A stretch of DNA of 64,000 bases from assembly GCF_003121485.1 (NCBI RefSeq), contig NZ_QAVX01000001.1:62001-126000 (forward strand), read 5' to 3'. Shown here one piece after another: positions 7,667 through 16,059 of this stretch. Numbering within the stretch: position 1 is the first letter of the stretch; the number at the start of each line of letters is the position of its first letter. Origin of the DNA: Dyella sp. C11 (GTDB taxonomy: Bacteria; Pseudomonadota; Gammaproteobacteria; Xanthomonadales; Rhodanobacteraceae). Below the pieces are notes generated by a model. The model saw only the letters and a list, made by a program, of their open reading frames with translations, was not told the origin of the DNA and did no database searches. The position numbers and the translations under genes were made by a program.

Positions 7667-10108
7667 ATGAAGTTGCGCTATTCGGCGTTGTACGTCGCCA
7701 TGTCCCTGGTGCTTGCGCCGGGCCTGGTGCTGGCCGCAGATCAGGATGCAGCGCCGCAGAGCGCGCCTTCGCAGAACACTGCGCCGCCGGCGGACAAGAA
7801 AGTTAAGCAGCTCGATGCCATTTCGGTGACCGCGACCAAGCGCGAGACACCGCTGCAGAAAACGCCCGTGGCGGTGAGTGCCATCACGCCTGACACGCTC
7901 GACAAGGAGCGCGTCATGACGGTGCAGGATCTCACCAAGCTCGTGCCGGGCCTGCAGGGCACCAGCGAAGGCGACCACGGCGTGGTCACGCTGACCTTGC
8001 GCGGCATTGGCAACGACAGCGCGAAAACCGAGTACGCCGATCCGGAAGTGGCCACCTTCGTCGACGGCGTCTATGCGCCGCGCGCGGAAGCCGCGTCGGG
8101 CCTGCTGCTGGACATGGATGGCGTGGAAGTGCTGCGCGGTCCGCAGGGCACGCTGTGGGGTCGCAACTCCACCGCGGGCGCCATCAGCTTTCAGACGGCC
8201 AAACCGGACATCGGTGCCGGCTTCTACGGCAACGCGCAGGTGGAAGCGGGCAACTACAACCAGATGGGCGCACGTGCCGCGTTCAACATGCCCATCAGCG
8301 ATACGTTCGCGATGCGCGTGGCGGTGGTGCACGAGCAGCACGACGGCTATGTGGATTACCAGAACCCGTCGAGCGAACTGCCCAGCGTGGCCGAGCAGCA
8401 GCAGGCCTACCTGGCCTCGCCCGCCTCGGGCGGTTCGCTGGCCAATTTCAAGCCGATCGACCCCAGCCAGTACGTGCAGGGTGGCAAGAAGTACAACTCG
8501 CAGGATCAGTCCGCCGCACGCGTGAGCGCGTTGTGGCAGCCCAGCGATTCGTTCAAGTGGAACCTGTCGTACGAGTATTTCCTCGATCGCGGCACGCCGG
8601 ACCTCAGCCTGATGCAGACGCCGCGCCAGGGCCAGGATTTCTGGTCCGCGCTGATCGACACCGCGCCGTACCTGGACCGCACGTCCAAGACGTTGCGCAG
8701 CCGCATGGACTGGGAGATCAATGACGGCATGGAGCTGAGCTACATCGCCGGCTACAACCGCTATTCCGGCAAGAGCGATTTCGACCAGGACGTGGGCGTC
8801 GCCGTGCCAACCAGCTTCACCACGGGCGGCGTGTACCAGGACGACCGCACCAACTACTCCAACTATGAAAGCTGGAGCCAGGAAGTCGATCTTCGTTCCA
8901 AGGGCCAGCAGACGTTCGACTGGATCGTTGGTGCGTACTACGGCTACGAAGACAACAACATCCGCTTCGACATTCCCATCATGAACGGCACCAAGTACGG
9001 TTCCGTGAACTGGCAGGGCTCCTTCATCCAGCCGAAGGAAACCGTGGAGTCGTATGCGCTGTTCGGCCAGACCACGTGGCACATCAGCGACCACTGGCGC
9101 CTGACCGGCGGTGCGCGCTGGTCGCACGACGACAAGGAAAACAAGGGCGGCATCAACTGGGGCTGGGATTACGATCCCACGGTGCCGCAGCTGCCAATCT
9201 CGCCGGGCGTGTATCCGGACCCGTCCAACGGCTTCACCATCTCGCAGGAAAACAGCGCCAAGTACAGCAAGAGCAAGCCGACCTGGTTGCTGCGCGTGGA
9301 TACCGACGTAGGCTCCAACGGCCTGCTCTACGCCAGCGTGTCGACCGGCTACAAGTCGGGCGGTACGCAGGACGCGGGCACGCTGTACAAGCCCGAGACG
9401 CTGACCAACTATGAAATCGGCAGCAAGTTCACCTTCCTTGATGGCCACATGACGTGGAACTCGGCCATCTATTACGAAGACTTCAAGAACTTCCAGCTGT
9501 CCGCGCCCATCGTCTATCCGGACGGCAACCACGGCCTGGGCTTCTCCAACGTGGGTGGCACGACCGAAGTGTTCGGTATCGAGTCGGAGCTTGCGTACCA
9601 GCAGACGGACGACCGGGCCAGCCTGATCTTCTCGGCCATCCCGAAGAAGAAGCTTGGCACGCTGATCTATGCCGGCTCCAACGACTACCAGGGCCTGCCT
9701 GCATGCCCGCCGGCATCGAACCTCGCCAACTGCATGAACGTCACCGGCAACGACCTGCCGCACGCGCCCAACGTATCGCTCACCGCGATCTACGAGCACG
9801 ATTTCCACCTGGGCAACGGTGGCCGCCTCACGCCGCGCATCAGCGCGCAGTACCAGAGCACGCAGTGGCTCAGCTACTTCAATCTCGGCGCGGGCGACCA
9901 ACAGAAGGCGTACACGCGTGGTGATCTGTCGCTGCGCTACACCGAGCCGGGCGACAAGTGGTGGGTGAACGCATACGTGCAGAACATCTCCGACGGCAAG
10001 ATCCGCACCAGCGCGGCGCGCTTCCTGATGCCGGACGGTTCGCTCGAGTACGTGTCGCAGTACCTCGCTCCGCGCACGTATGGCGTGCAAGTGGGCGTGT
10101 GGTTCTGA
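7667..10108 (+). CDS. TonB-dependent outer-membrane receptor, probable glucan oligosaccharide importer
   Basis: The 813-residue protein has a signal peptide (MKLRYSALYVAMSLVLAPGL...LAA), a TonB-box-like DAISVTATKRE segment near residue 50, a plug domain with LTKLVPGLQG and GVEVLRGPQGTLWGRNSTAGAI, and a 22-strand-type barrel ending in the aromatic YGVQVGVWF. The open frame extends 75 codons upstream, but that part runs through the two operators; GAGGGGAAG just before ATG 7667 fixes the start. Plug and barrel resemble receptors that xanthomonads use for plant-polymer oligosaccharides. Position between GH3 and halogenase genes and the LacI operators suggest a glucan substrate; this is inferred. 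Confidence 0.92.
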   Translation: MKLRYSALYVAMSLVLAPGLVLAADQDAAPQSAPSQNTAPPADKKVKQLDAISVTATKRETPLQKTPVAVSAITPDTLDKERVMTVQDLTKLVPGLQGTSEGDHGVVTLTLRGIGNDSAKTEYADPEVATFVDGVYAPRAEAASGLLLDMDGVEVLRGPQGTLWGRNSTAGAISFQTAKPDIGAGFYGNAQVEAGNYNQMGARAAFNMPISDTFAMRVAVVHEQHDGYVDYQNPSSELPSVAEQQQAYLASPASGGSLANFKPIDPSQYVQGGKKYNSQDQSAARVSALWQPSDSFKWNLSYEYFLDRGTPDLSLMQTPRQGQDFWSALIDTAPYLDRTSKTLRSRMDWEINDGMELSYIAGYNRYSGKSDFDQDVGVAVPTSFTTGGVYQDDRTNYSNYESWSQEVDLRSKGQQTFDWIVGAYYGYEDNNIRFDIPIMNGTKYGSVNWQGSFIQPKETVESYALFGQTTWHISDHWRLTGGARWSHDDKENKGGINWGWDYDPTVPQLPISPGVYPDPSNGFTISQENSAKYSKSKPTWLLRVDTDVGSNGLLYASVSTGYKSGGTQDAGTLYKPETLTNYEIGSKFTFLDGHMTWNSAIYYEDFKNFQLSAPIVYPDGNHGLGFSNVGGTTEVFGIESELAYQQTDDRASLIFSAIPKKKLGTLIYAGSNDYQGLPACPPASNLANCMNVTGNDLPHAPNVSLTAIYEHDFHLGNGGRLTPRISAQYQSTQWLSYFNLGAGDQQKAYTRGDLSLRYTEPGDKWWVNAYVQNISDGKIRTSAARFLMPDGSLEYVSQYLAPRTYGVQVGVWF

Positions 10109-10311
10109 TCGGATGCAGGCGGCGTCCCCATGATCGTCGCGCCGCTCACGTTTTGCCGTTCTGCAGGCGGTGCTCCGGGGAGCATCGCCGATCCTCCCCT
10201 TGAATGGCGTTTTTGCCGGGTCCGCGTGGGGCGGCCCGGCAGTTCTTTCATGCAATCATTCGCGATGCAATTGCCGCGAAGCGCTGGCGTGCTCGCCAGC
10301 CGGGAGATGTC

Positions 10312-11892
10312 ATGGCTCGTCTGAAGAAAGTGCTGATTGTCGGCGGCGGTACGGCCGGCTGGCTGGCGGCGTGCTATCTCGCCAAAACCGTGAACGCGCG
10401 CGATCCGAATGGCGTGCAGGTGCATCTGGTGGAGTCGCCGGACATCGGCCTGCTCGGCGTGGGCGAAGCCACGTTTCCCTCCATTCGCGGCACGCTTTCC
10501 GCCATTGGCCTGGACGAGCGACGCTTTCTCGTCGGCGCGACGGCCACATACAAACAGGGCATCCACTATCGCCATTGGGTGCGCCCGCCCGGAACGCCCG
10601 GTGCGGACCATTTCTTCCATCCCTTCAATGCACCGAGCCAGCGACCGGGCGGCCCGGAGCTGCTGCCCTACTGGTTGCTGGGCGCGGCGCCGGAAGGCAT
10701 GTCGTTTGCCGACGCCGTGTCGATGCAGACCACGCTGGTGGATCACTCCAAAGGCCCCAAACGCTTCAAGGACCCCGACTACCAGGGCCCGATGAACCAC
10801 GCGTTCCACTTCGATGCTGCGTGTTTTGCGCGCGTGCTTGCGGAGCATGGCCAGGAAGCACTCGGCGTGAAGCGTCACATCGCCACGGTGGAACGTGCGG
10901 AGCTTGATGAGAACGGTGCCATCGCGCGCATCGTGACGAAGGAGCTGGGCGATCTCACGGCCGATCTCTATGTGGATTGCACCGGCCTGAAGGGGATGCT
11001 GATCGGCAACGTCATGCAGTCGACGTTTCGCAGCCGCGCGGATGTGCTGTTCGCCGATCGTGCGGTCGCCATCCAGGTGCCCTACGAGCGGCCTGATGCG
11101 CCGATTCCGTCGTACACCATTTCAACCGCGCAGGAAGCGGGCTGGATCTGGGACATCGGTCTGCAGAAGCGCCGCGGCGCGGGCTATGTCTACTCGTCCC
11201 GCCACACCGATACGGCACGGGCGGAAGCGGTATTCCGGCGTTATCTCGGCCCCGCCGCAGATGACCTCAAGGCCTTCCATATCAAGTTCGAAACCGGCTA
11301 TCGCCCCGAGCACTGGCGCAAGAACTGCGTGGCGGTGGGTTTGGCGGGTGGTTTCGTCGAGCCGCTGGAATCCACCGGTATTGCGCTGATCGAACTGGCG
11401 ACGTATCTGCTGACGCACCTGCTGCCTAGCGACACGGATGCGATGGAGCAGGCGGCGCGCCACTTCAACGAGATGATGATTGCGCGCTACGACCGCATCA
11501 TCGATTTCATCAAGATGCACTACTGCCTGAGCCAGCGCCGCGATTCGCAATTCTGGATCGATAACACCGATCCGTCGAGCATTCCGCAGACGCTGCAGGA
11601 CAAGCTGGCGCAGTGGAAAACGCGCCCGCCGCATCGCCTGGATTTCGTCAGCGACCTGGAGATGTTCCTGGTCTCCAGCTGGCAGTACGTGCTTTACGGC
11701 ATGGAGTTCAAGACGGATCTTTCCGCCATGCGCAGCATGTATCCGCGTATGGACGAGGCGAAACAGGAATTCAGGAACATCCAGCTCGCTGCATCACAGG
11801 CCTTGCATGACCTGCCGGATCATCGCGCGCTCGTCGAGCAGATGTGTCGCGAGTACAGGCAACGTGTGGGGCTTGAAGGCGCAGTGGCCTGA
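10312..11892 (+). CDS. Flavin-dependent tryptophan-halogenase family protein
   Basis: The 526-residue protein starts with a Rossmann FAD motif VGGGTAGW. It keeps the catalytic lysine of the halogenase family (K81 in ATYKQGIHYRHW) and the PLESTGI segment with E353, but the signature WxWxIP reads W278-I-W280-D-I-G. The start was set at ATG 10312, which has GGGAG ahead and is followed directly by the Rossmann strand. Relatives in Xanthomonas and Caulobacter sit beside TonB receptors and sugar genes, and a few have been shown to brominate indoles. It probably forms one operon with the receptor, 203 bp upstream. The natural substrate is unknown, and a non-halogenating monooxygenase role is possible. 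Confidence 0.88.
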   Translation: MARLKKVLIVGGGTAGWLAACYLAKTVNARDPNGVQVHLVESPDIGLLGVGEATFPSIRGTLSAIGLDERRFLVGATATYKQGIHYRHWVRPPGTPGADHFFHPFNAPSQRPGGPELLPYWLLGAAPEGMSFADAVSMQTTLVDHSKGPKRFKDPDYQGPMNHAFHFDAACFARVLAEHGQEALGVKRHIATVERAELDENGAIARIVTKELGDLTADLYVDCTGLKGMLIGNVMQSTFRSRADVLFADRAVAIQVPYERPDAPIPSYTISTAQEAGWIWDIGLQKRRGAGYVYSSRHTDTARAEAVFRRYLGPAADDLKAFHIKFETGYRPEHWRKNCVAVGLAGGFVEPLESTGIALIELATYLLTHLLPSDTDAMEQAARHFNEMMIARYDRIIDFIKMHYCLSQRRDSQFWIDNTDPSSIPQTLQDKLAQWKTRPPHRLDFVSDLEMFLVSSWQYVLYGMEFKTDLSAMRSMYPRMDEAKQEFRNIQLAASQALHDLPDHRALVEQMCREYRQRVGLEGAVA

Positions 11893-11909
11893 CCCTCGTC
11901 GAATGAACA

Positions 11910-11941
11910 TGCCGCGCCGAAGCTGTGGCCTCGGCGCGGCA
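11910..11941. terminator. Bidirectional terminator-like hairpin
   Basis: An 11-bp perfect stem (11910-11920 with 11931-11941, 10-nt loop) lies in the short gap between the converging halogenase and hypothetical genes. Confidence 0.65.
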
Positions 11942-11955
11942 CGTCAGCAACAGCG

Positions 11956-12417
11956 TCAGCGACTGTAGTGCACGTCGCTGATGGCGTGATCCACGGCCGC
12001 CTGGGCCTGGTCCACATGCATGAGCGCGCGATGCTTCAGGTCACGCGTCATCGGATCGTCTTCTTCGCGGGCGATGTCGTCATGCACGCGGGCGAGCAGA
12101 TCGGCGGCCTGGTGCAGGCGGCCCGGCTGGTCCATCGCCATGTCCGCTGCCGGATGATCGTTGAGATCCTTGCCGTCGTCGTAGGCGGCGCGCTTGATCT
12201 CGTCGATGGCGCGGTCGATCTCGGTCAGCGCAATGTCTTCCTGGCTGCTTACCGCGGCGTCGCCGGGACGGTGGGAAATCATCCAGCGCGCAGCGCGCAG
12301 GTCGGACAGCGCGTGCAGATAGGCAGGATGGCGCCCCGGCATATCGGCGTGCGCGGAAAGCGGCAACAACACGGCGATACCCGCCGTCAAAATCATGCGC
12401 TTGAACAGCAACTTCAT
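11956..12417 (-). CDS. Exported helical protein of unknown function
   Basis: The 153-residue protein has a clear signal peptide (MKLLFKRMILTAGIAVLLPLSAHA) and a mature part that is charged and helical, with many histidines and aspartates (HPAYLHALSDLRAARW, DDIAREEDD, KHRALMHVDQAQAAVDHAI). It resembles short periplasmic helical-bundle proteins found in Xanthomonadales and Burkholderiales, but I cannot name a family with certainty. GAGGGGGCC lies before the ATG. It is convergent with the halogenase gene. Confidence 0.72.
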   Translation of the reverse strand: MKLLFKRMILTAGIAVLLPLSAHADMPGRHPAYLHALSDLRAARWMISHRPGDAAVSSQEDIALTEIDRAIDEIKRAAYDDGKDLNDHPAADMAMDQPGRLHQAADLLARVHDDIAREEDDPMTRDLKHRALMHVDQAQAAVDHAISDVHYSR

Positions 12418-12526
12418 GCGGCCCCCTCGGGTGTGAAAGTGGCCGCATTATTCAGTGCAATCGCTTGCGCATGCCTTGCTTTGAAAAGGCCGTATTTAGC
12501 GGGCAGTCGGTGATGCGACGCAGCGC

Positions 12527-13470
12527 TCAGGGAAGCGCTGCCACACCACCGCTGCCGAACGTGCGGATGGCCTCGTCGATGGCGAAGTCGGCGGCATTGA
12601 TCGAGGCGTTGGCGCGATAGGCATCCCAGTCGCGTTCCATGGCACGCAATAGCACGCGCCGCGGCGTGTCGCCTGCGTCGCTCGCTGCCACGCTGCTGTC
12701 GCCATAAGTGGCGGGCAGCTTCGACTGCATCAGCAGGCACAGCGCTTCCTCGATGTCGTATGCCGTGCCGCCGCGCGCGGAAATAAGGTTGATGGCCTGC
12801 GTGGCGTTCCTGCGTTTCTTCCAGTCGCCGTTGCGACCGCTCATCATCATGTGCATGCCTTCATAGCCGACGACGGCTGGCAGGCTCGCATCCTTCATGG
12901 TGGCAAACATGATGGGCGGGTTGTCCATGTTGTTTCCCAGGGGGCCAAGCCCGATTACGGCCACTTTTACCGAGCTGTAGGGGAACGGCATGCGCGCGAG
13001 ATCTTCGAGATGGCGTACGTGGTGGCTTCTGGCTTCTTCCGCCGTCCACGCGGCAATGGTCGACTGCTCCCTGGGCTCCACGTGTTGCCGCCAGTAGCTC
13101 ATGAAGTCGCCAAAGCGCGGCTCGCCCAGCTTCAGCGTATTGATCAGCACGGCGCTGTCGTCGTAGGTGTAGGCAAGCTTGTAGAGTCCGCATAGCTGCG
13201 CACGTCCGACGCCATCGCATACGCCGGCAGGAACGATCCCGTGTTGAGTTCCTTGATGCCATCCAGCGGCACGGCAGCGCGCAGGTCGGGGAAATTGGCG
13301 TTGTCCCGATGCAGCAGGTAGAACAGGAAATCGGCATAAGGGGACGCCACGAATTCCAGGCTTGCTCCTTGCGCCGCCGTTGCCGCTGGTGCTGCGTGTG
13401 CCATGCCACACAGCAGTAGCATCATCGTTACTGCAAAACCCATTGCCCTGCGCTTCTTGCGTACGTGCAT
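12527..13470 (-). pseudogene. Exported protein of unknown function, interrupted by a frameshift
   Basis: The 5' part (13470 to about 13190) encodes a signal peptide ending GMAHAAPAAT and then LEFVASPYADFLFYLLHRD; the 3' part (about 13190 to 12527) continues in another frame with LYKLAYTYDDSAVLINTLKL and runs to a stop. Joining the frames near 13190 by adding one base gives SYAGLYKLAYTYDDS and a continuous protein of about 314 residues. GGAGGCTG precedes the ATG at 13470. Either this is a real one-base deletion or a sequencing error. The coding quality on both sides is high, so any mutation is recent. Function is unknown; VVGYEGMHMMM might be a degenerate metalloprotease-like helix, but this is weak. 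Confidence 0.7.
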
Positions 13471-13614
13471 GACAGCCTCCCTGGTGGTACTGCAGCCAAC
13501 GAATGTGATGCTGACGACGATGGTACAGGGGGTCCCGATGAAAATCGGGACGGAGTCCTCATGGGCGCAAGTACGCAACGGATGCCTGCGCACCCGCTGC
13601 GAATCAACCCGCGA

Positions 13615-14361
13615 TCAGTTGTGGCTGGCCTTGGAGAGCTCGCCCACTTGCACGTGACCGGTCCATCCATCAAAGACGTTGACGGCAGCCTTGTCGATCA
13701 CCTGCACCATGGCCTGCGACGTCATGCAGTGGTTGTCGGTGTACGGGTCGCCGCCCAGGTTCTGGTCGGCCGGCATGCAGGAGATGCCGTCGCCGCGTGA
13801 CGCCACCCTGGCAATGCGTGCCATGCCGTCGGCGTAGCGGCGTTCGGCTCGCGGTGCCGCCACGGCATCGCCATAGGTCGGCAACATCTCCCGAAGAAGC
13901 GAGCGTGAGCGCTCGCGTTCCTGGGGCGTGGCGCTGTTGTAGGCCGTTTCATAGGCCTGTCGAAAGCTGGAGTTGGGACGTTCGGCGCTGAGTGCCAGCC
14001 ACGCGAGGCCGAGCGGCCGGTTCACGGGTTGATGGTCGCCATTGAGCGCCATCACGCCCAGTACGTACTGGGCGGGTTTGCTGGCCCAGCTCGCGGCGAC
14101 CTTGAAGAGGCGTTGCGATTGCTCGACTTCACCGTGGCCGAAGGATCGCTCCGCGATGCAATAGTAAAAGTCGGCCGGCAAGACTTTTTCCTCGCCGGGC
14201 GCGCAGAGCGTCCTGGCGAGGTCCACATCGTCGGTTGCTGCTTCGGCTGGCGTTGCGTTCGCCGGTGCGGCCTGGGGATCGCCGGCCATGACCGGTGCCG
14301 TGAACGCGATGGACGCGGCTAGCCAGGCGCCCATCACGCGGATGCAGTGCTTCCTTTGCAT
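13615..14361 (-). CDS. Exported Sel1/TPR-like protein of unknown function
   Basis: The 248-residue protein has a signal peptide (MQRKHCIRVMGAWLAASIAFTAPVMA). The middle (about 65-150) contains helical repeat-like stretches such as SQRLFKVAASWASKPAQYVLGVMAL and RPLGLAWLALSAERPN, reminiscent of Sel1-type repeats in which accessory modules bind partner proteins. Four cysteines (LCAPGEE, FYYCIA, ISCMPAD, DNHCMTS) could form disulfides in the periplasm. It lies upstream of the frameshifted gene on the same strand, with 144 bp between them. No specific function can be assigned. Confidence 0.7.
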   Translation of the reverse strand: MQRKHCIRVMGAWLAASIAFTAPVMAGDPQAAPANATPAEAATDDVDLARTLCAPGEEKVLPADFYYCIAERSFGHGEVEQSQRLFKVAASWASKPAQYVLGVMALNGDHQPVNRPLGLAWLALSAERPNSSFRQAYETAYNSATPQERERSRSLLREMLPTYGDAVAAPRAERRYADGMARIARVASRGDGISCMPADQNLGGDPYTDNHCMTSQAMVQVIDKAAVNVFDGWTGHVQVGELSKASHN

Positions 14362-14472
14362 GTCTCTACCCTCGGGGATTGGGTTTCGATCGGTTTGATC
14401 GTAACTCTCCTATCGTTGGATCGAGGCGAAAGGGGTCATGAAGATTTCTTCATCCGCCACACCCTGGCGACG

Positions 14473-15426
14473 TCAGGCGTAGCGATCCGCCAGCGCGTCC
14501 GTGGCGCTTACCAGTTTGTCCACGATCTCGGGATCGGCTGCGCTGTGGCCTGCCAGCACGACGTGGAACGCTGCCTCCGGCCACGCCGTGGCGAGATCGT
14601 AGGCGCTCTTCATCGGGCAGATGATGTCGTAGCGGCCCTGCACGATGGTCGAAGGAATGTGGCGCAGTTTTCCAACTTCGCGCAACAGCTGGTCCGGCTC
14701 CAGGAACATGTCATGGCGAAAATAATGCGCTTCCGCGCGCGCCACGCTGATGGCCACCTGCGGCTCGTCCTGCGTGCCGGGTTCATCGGGGTCGTGGATC
14801 AACGTGGTGCTGCCGCCTTCCCAGTTGCCCCATGCCTTGGCGGCAGCGAGGCGAACGGCTTCGTCGGCGCTGTCCAGGCGGCGCCAGTAGGCTTCCACCA
14901 TGGCGTCGCGTTCGTTCTCGGGGATATGCGCGAGATAGCGTTCCCAGCGCTCGGGAAAAATCCAGCGCGCGCCGCCATCGAGTTCGTTGAACCAGCGCAG
15001 CTCTCCTTCGCGGCCAAGGAAGATGCCGCGCAGCACCAGTCCAAGCACGCGTTCGGGATGCTTCTGCGCATACGCCAGCGCCAGTGTGGAACCCCACGAC
15101 CCGCCGAACACCACCCATCGTTCGATGCCGAAGTGTTCGCGGATCGTCTCGATGTCGTCGACCAGATGCCACGTGGTGTTGTCGCGCAGCTCGGCATGCG
15201 GGGTGGACTTGCCCGCGCCACGCTGGTCGAACAGCACGATGCGGTAACGCGCCGGATCAAAGAACCGGCGGTGATACGGCGATACGCCGGCGCCGGGACC
15301 GCCGTGCAGGAACACCACGGGCAAGCCATCCGGATTGCCGCATTCCTCGACATGCAATTCGTGAAGGTTGTCCACCCGCAGCCGATGGGTGCGATAGGGC
15401 TCGATCTCGGGATATAGCTCGCGCAT
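14473..15426 (-). CDS. pip: Proline iminopeptidase
   Basis: The 317-residue protein is an alpha/beta hydrolase of peptidase family S33. It shows the oxyanion segment FLHGGPGAG, the long FDQRGAGKS motif typical of this enzyme, the nucleophile elbow GGSWGS with S110, a candidate aspartate in QGRYDIICP and the histidine in AGHSA. The enzyme removes N-terminal proline from peptides in the cytoplasm. An upstream in-frame ATG at 15456 is possible, but GAGGAGAC sits correctly before the ATG at 15426, and the family usually begins with a short sequence like MRELYPEIEPY. It appears to be a single-gene unit. Confidence 0.94.
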   Translation of the reverse strand: MRELYPEIEPYRTHRLRVDNLHELHVEECGNPDGLPVVFLHGGPGAGVSPYHRRFFDPARYRIVLFDQRGAGKSTPHAELRDNTTWHLVDDIETIREHFGIERWVVFGGSWGSTLALAYAQKHPERVLGLVLRGIFLGREGELRWFNELDGGARWIFPERWERYLAHIPENERDAMVEAYWRRLDSADEAVRLAAAKAWGNWEGGSTTLIHDPDEPGTQDEPQVAISVARAEAHYFRHDMFLEPDQLLREVGKLRHIPSTIVQGRYDIICPMKSAYDLATAWPEAAFHVVLAGHSAADPEIVDKLVSATDALADRYA

Positions 15427-15516
15427 ACAAGTCTCCTCGGCTATGTGCGGGAGCATAGCGACAGCGGCACGAAAAGATATAGCAAACGTCGGCTGTCTCG
15501 TAGCGGGCTCTGGTTG

Positions 15517-15936
15517 CTATCCCGTCAGATCTGCGAGGCGAAGGAAGTGCTTCAGCAATTCGTCGCTTACGACAAACGGTGCCAGATAGCTACGTGCCCG
15601 CTCTTCCTTCTCGGTCGAACCGAGTTGCGACCAGCTTGAATCGAGATTGGCGTTGTTCAGTGCCAACCGCCATTCGCGCCGAGTGTCGTCCATCAGGAGC
15701 CATTGATCCCAGCAATGTGGATCCTGCCCGCTTTCAGCCTCCATCGTGGTCATCGCGACGATGACCTTTCTATGAAGGTCCGCCAGGAGAGGACTTCCGG
15801 CAACGTAAAAATTATTGGGTGACTCGGAAAATCGAGCCTCCATGAGGCCCTTGTGAAGGGCGAGAAGTTCGTAATAGTCATCGATCACCAACGCCTGCGC
15901 CATCATCGATTCCTGCGTTGAGTCCGAAGAATCCAT
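15517..15936 (-). CDS. Hypothetical soluble protein
   Basis: The 139-residue protein has no signal peptide or membrane segment. Its composition is acidic and helical (LVIDDYYELLALHKGLMEARF, HRKVIVAMTTMEAESG, DDTRREWRLALNNANLDSSW). The DNA here is visibly less GC-rich than its neighbours, which may point to acquisition by transfer. Alternative starts at the internal methionines near residues 11-12 are possible. I do not recognise the family. Confidence 0.6.
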   Translation of the reverse strand: MDSSDSTQESMMAQALVIDDYYELLALHKGLMEARFSESPNNFYVAGSPLLADLHRKVIVAMTTMEAESGQDPHCWDQWLLMDDTRREWRLALNNANLDSSWSQLGSTEKEERARSYLAPFVVSDELLKHFLRLADLTG

Positions 15937-16019
15937 GGTCTAAAAATTTCGACCATCACACCTTCCGTAACTGTTCTTCCCTTCCGCGGCGAAATGCCCT
16001 CTACGAGCCTGGCATATGA

Positions 16020-16048
16020 CGGGGCCGCGCACGCGTTGCGCGGCCCCG
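16020..16048 (-). terminator. Terminator-like hairpin after the TonB receptor
   Basis: A 12-bp GC-rich perfect stem (16020-16031 with 16037-16048, 5-nt loop) lies 12 bp after the stop of the leftward receptor gene. There is no strong T-run. Confidence 0.65.
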
Positions 16049-16059
16049 ATTCCGTCTGA

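Noticed and set aside
7613-10255. 880-codon open frame antisense to the TonB receptor
   Set aside because: Low-complexity composition, no ribosome binding site, and the sense strand encodes a complete receptor.
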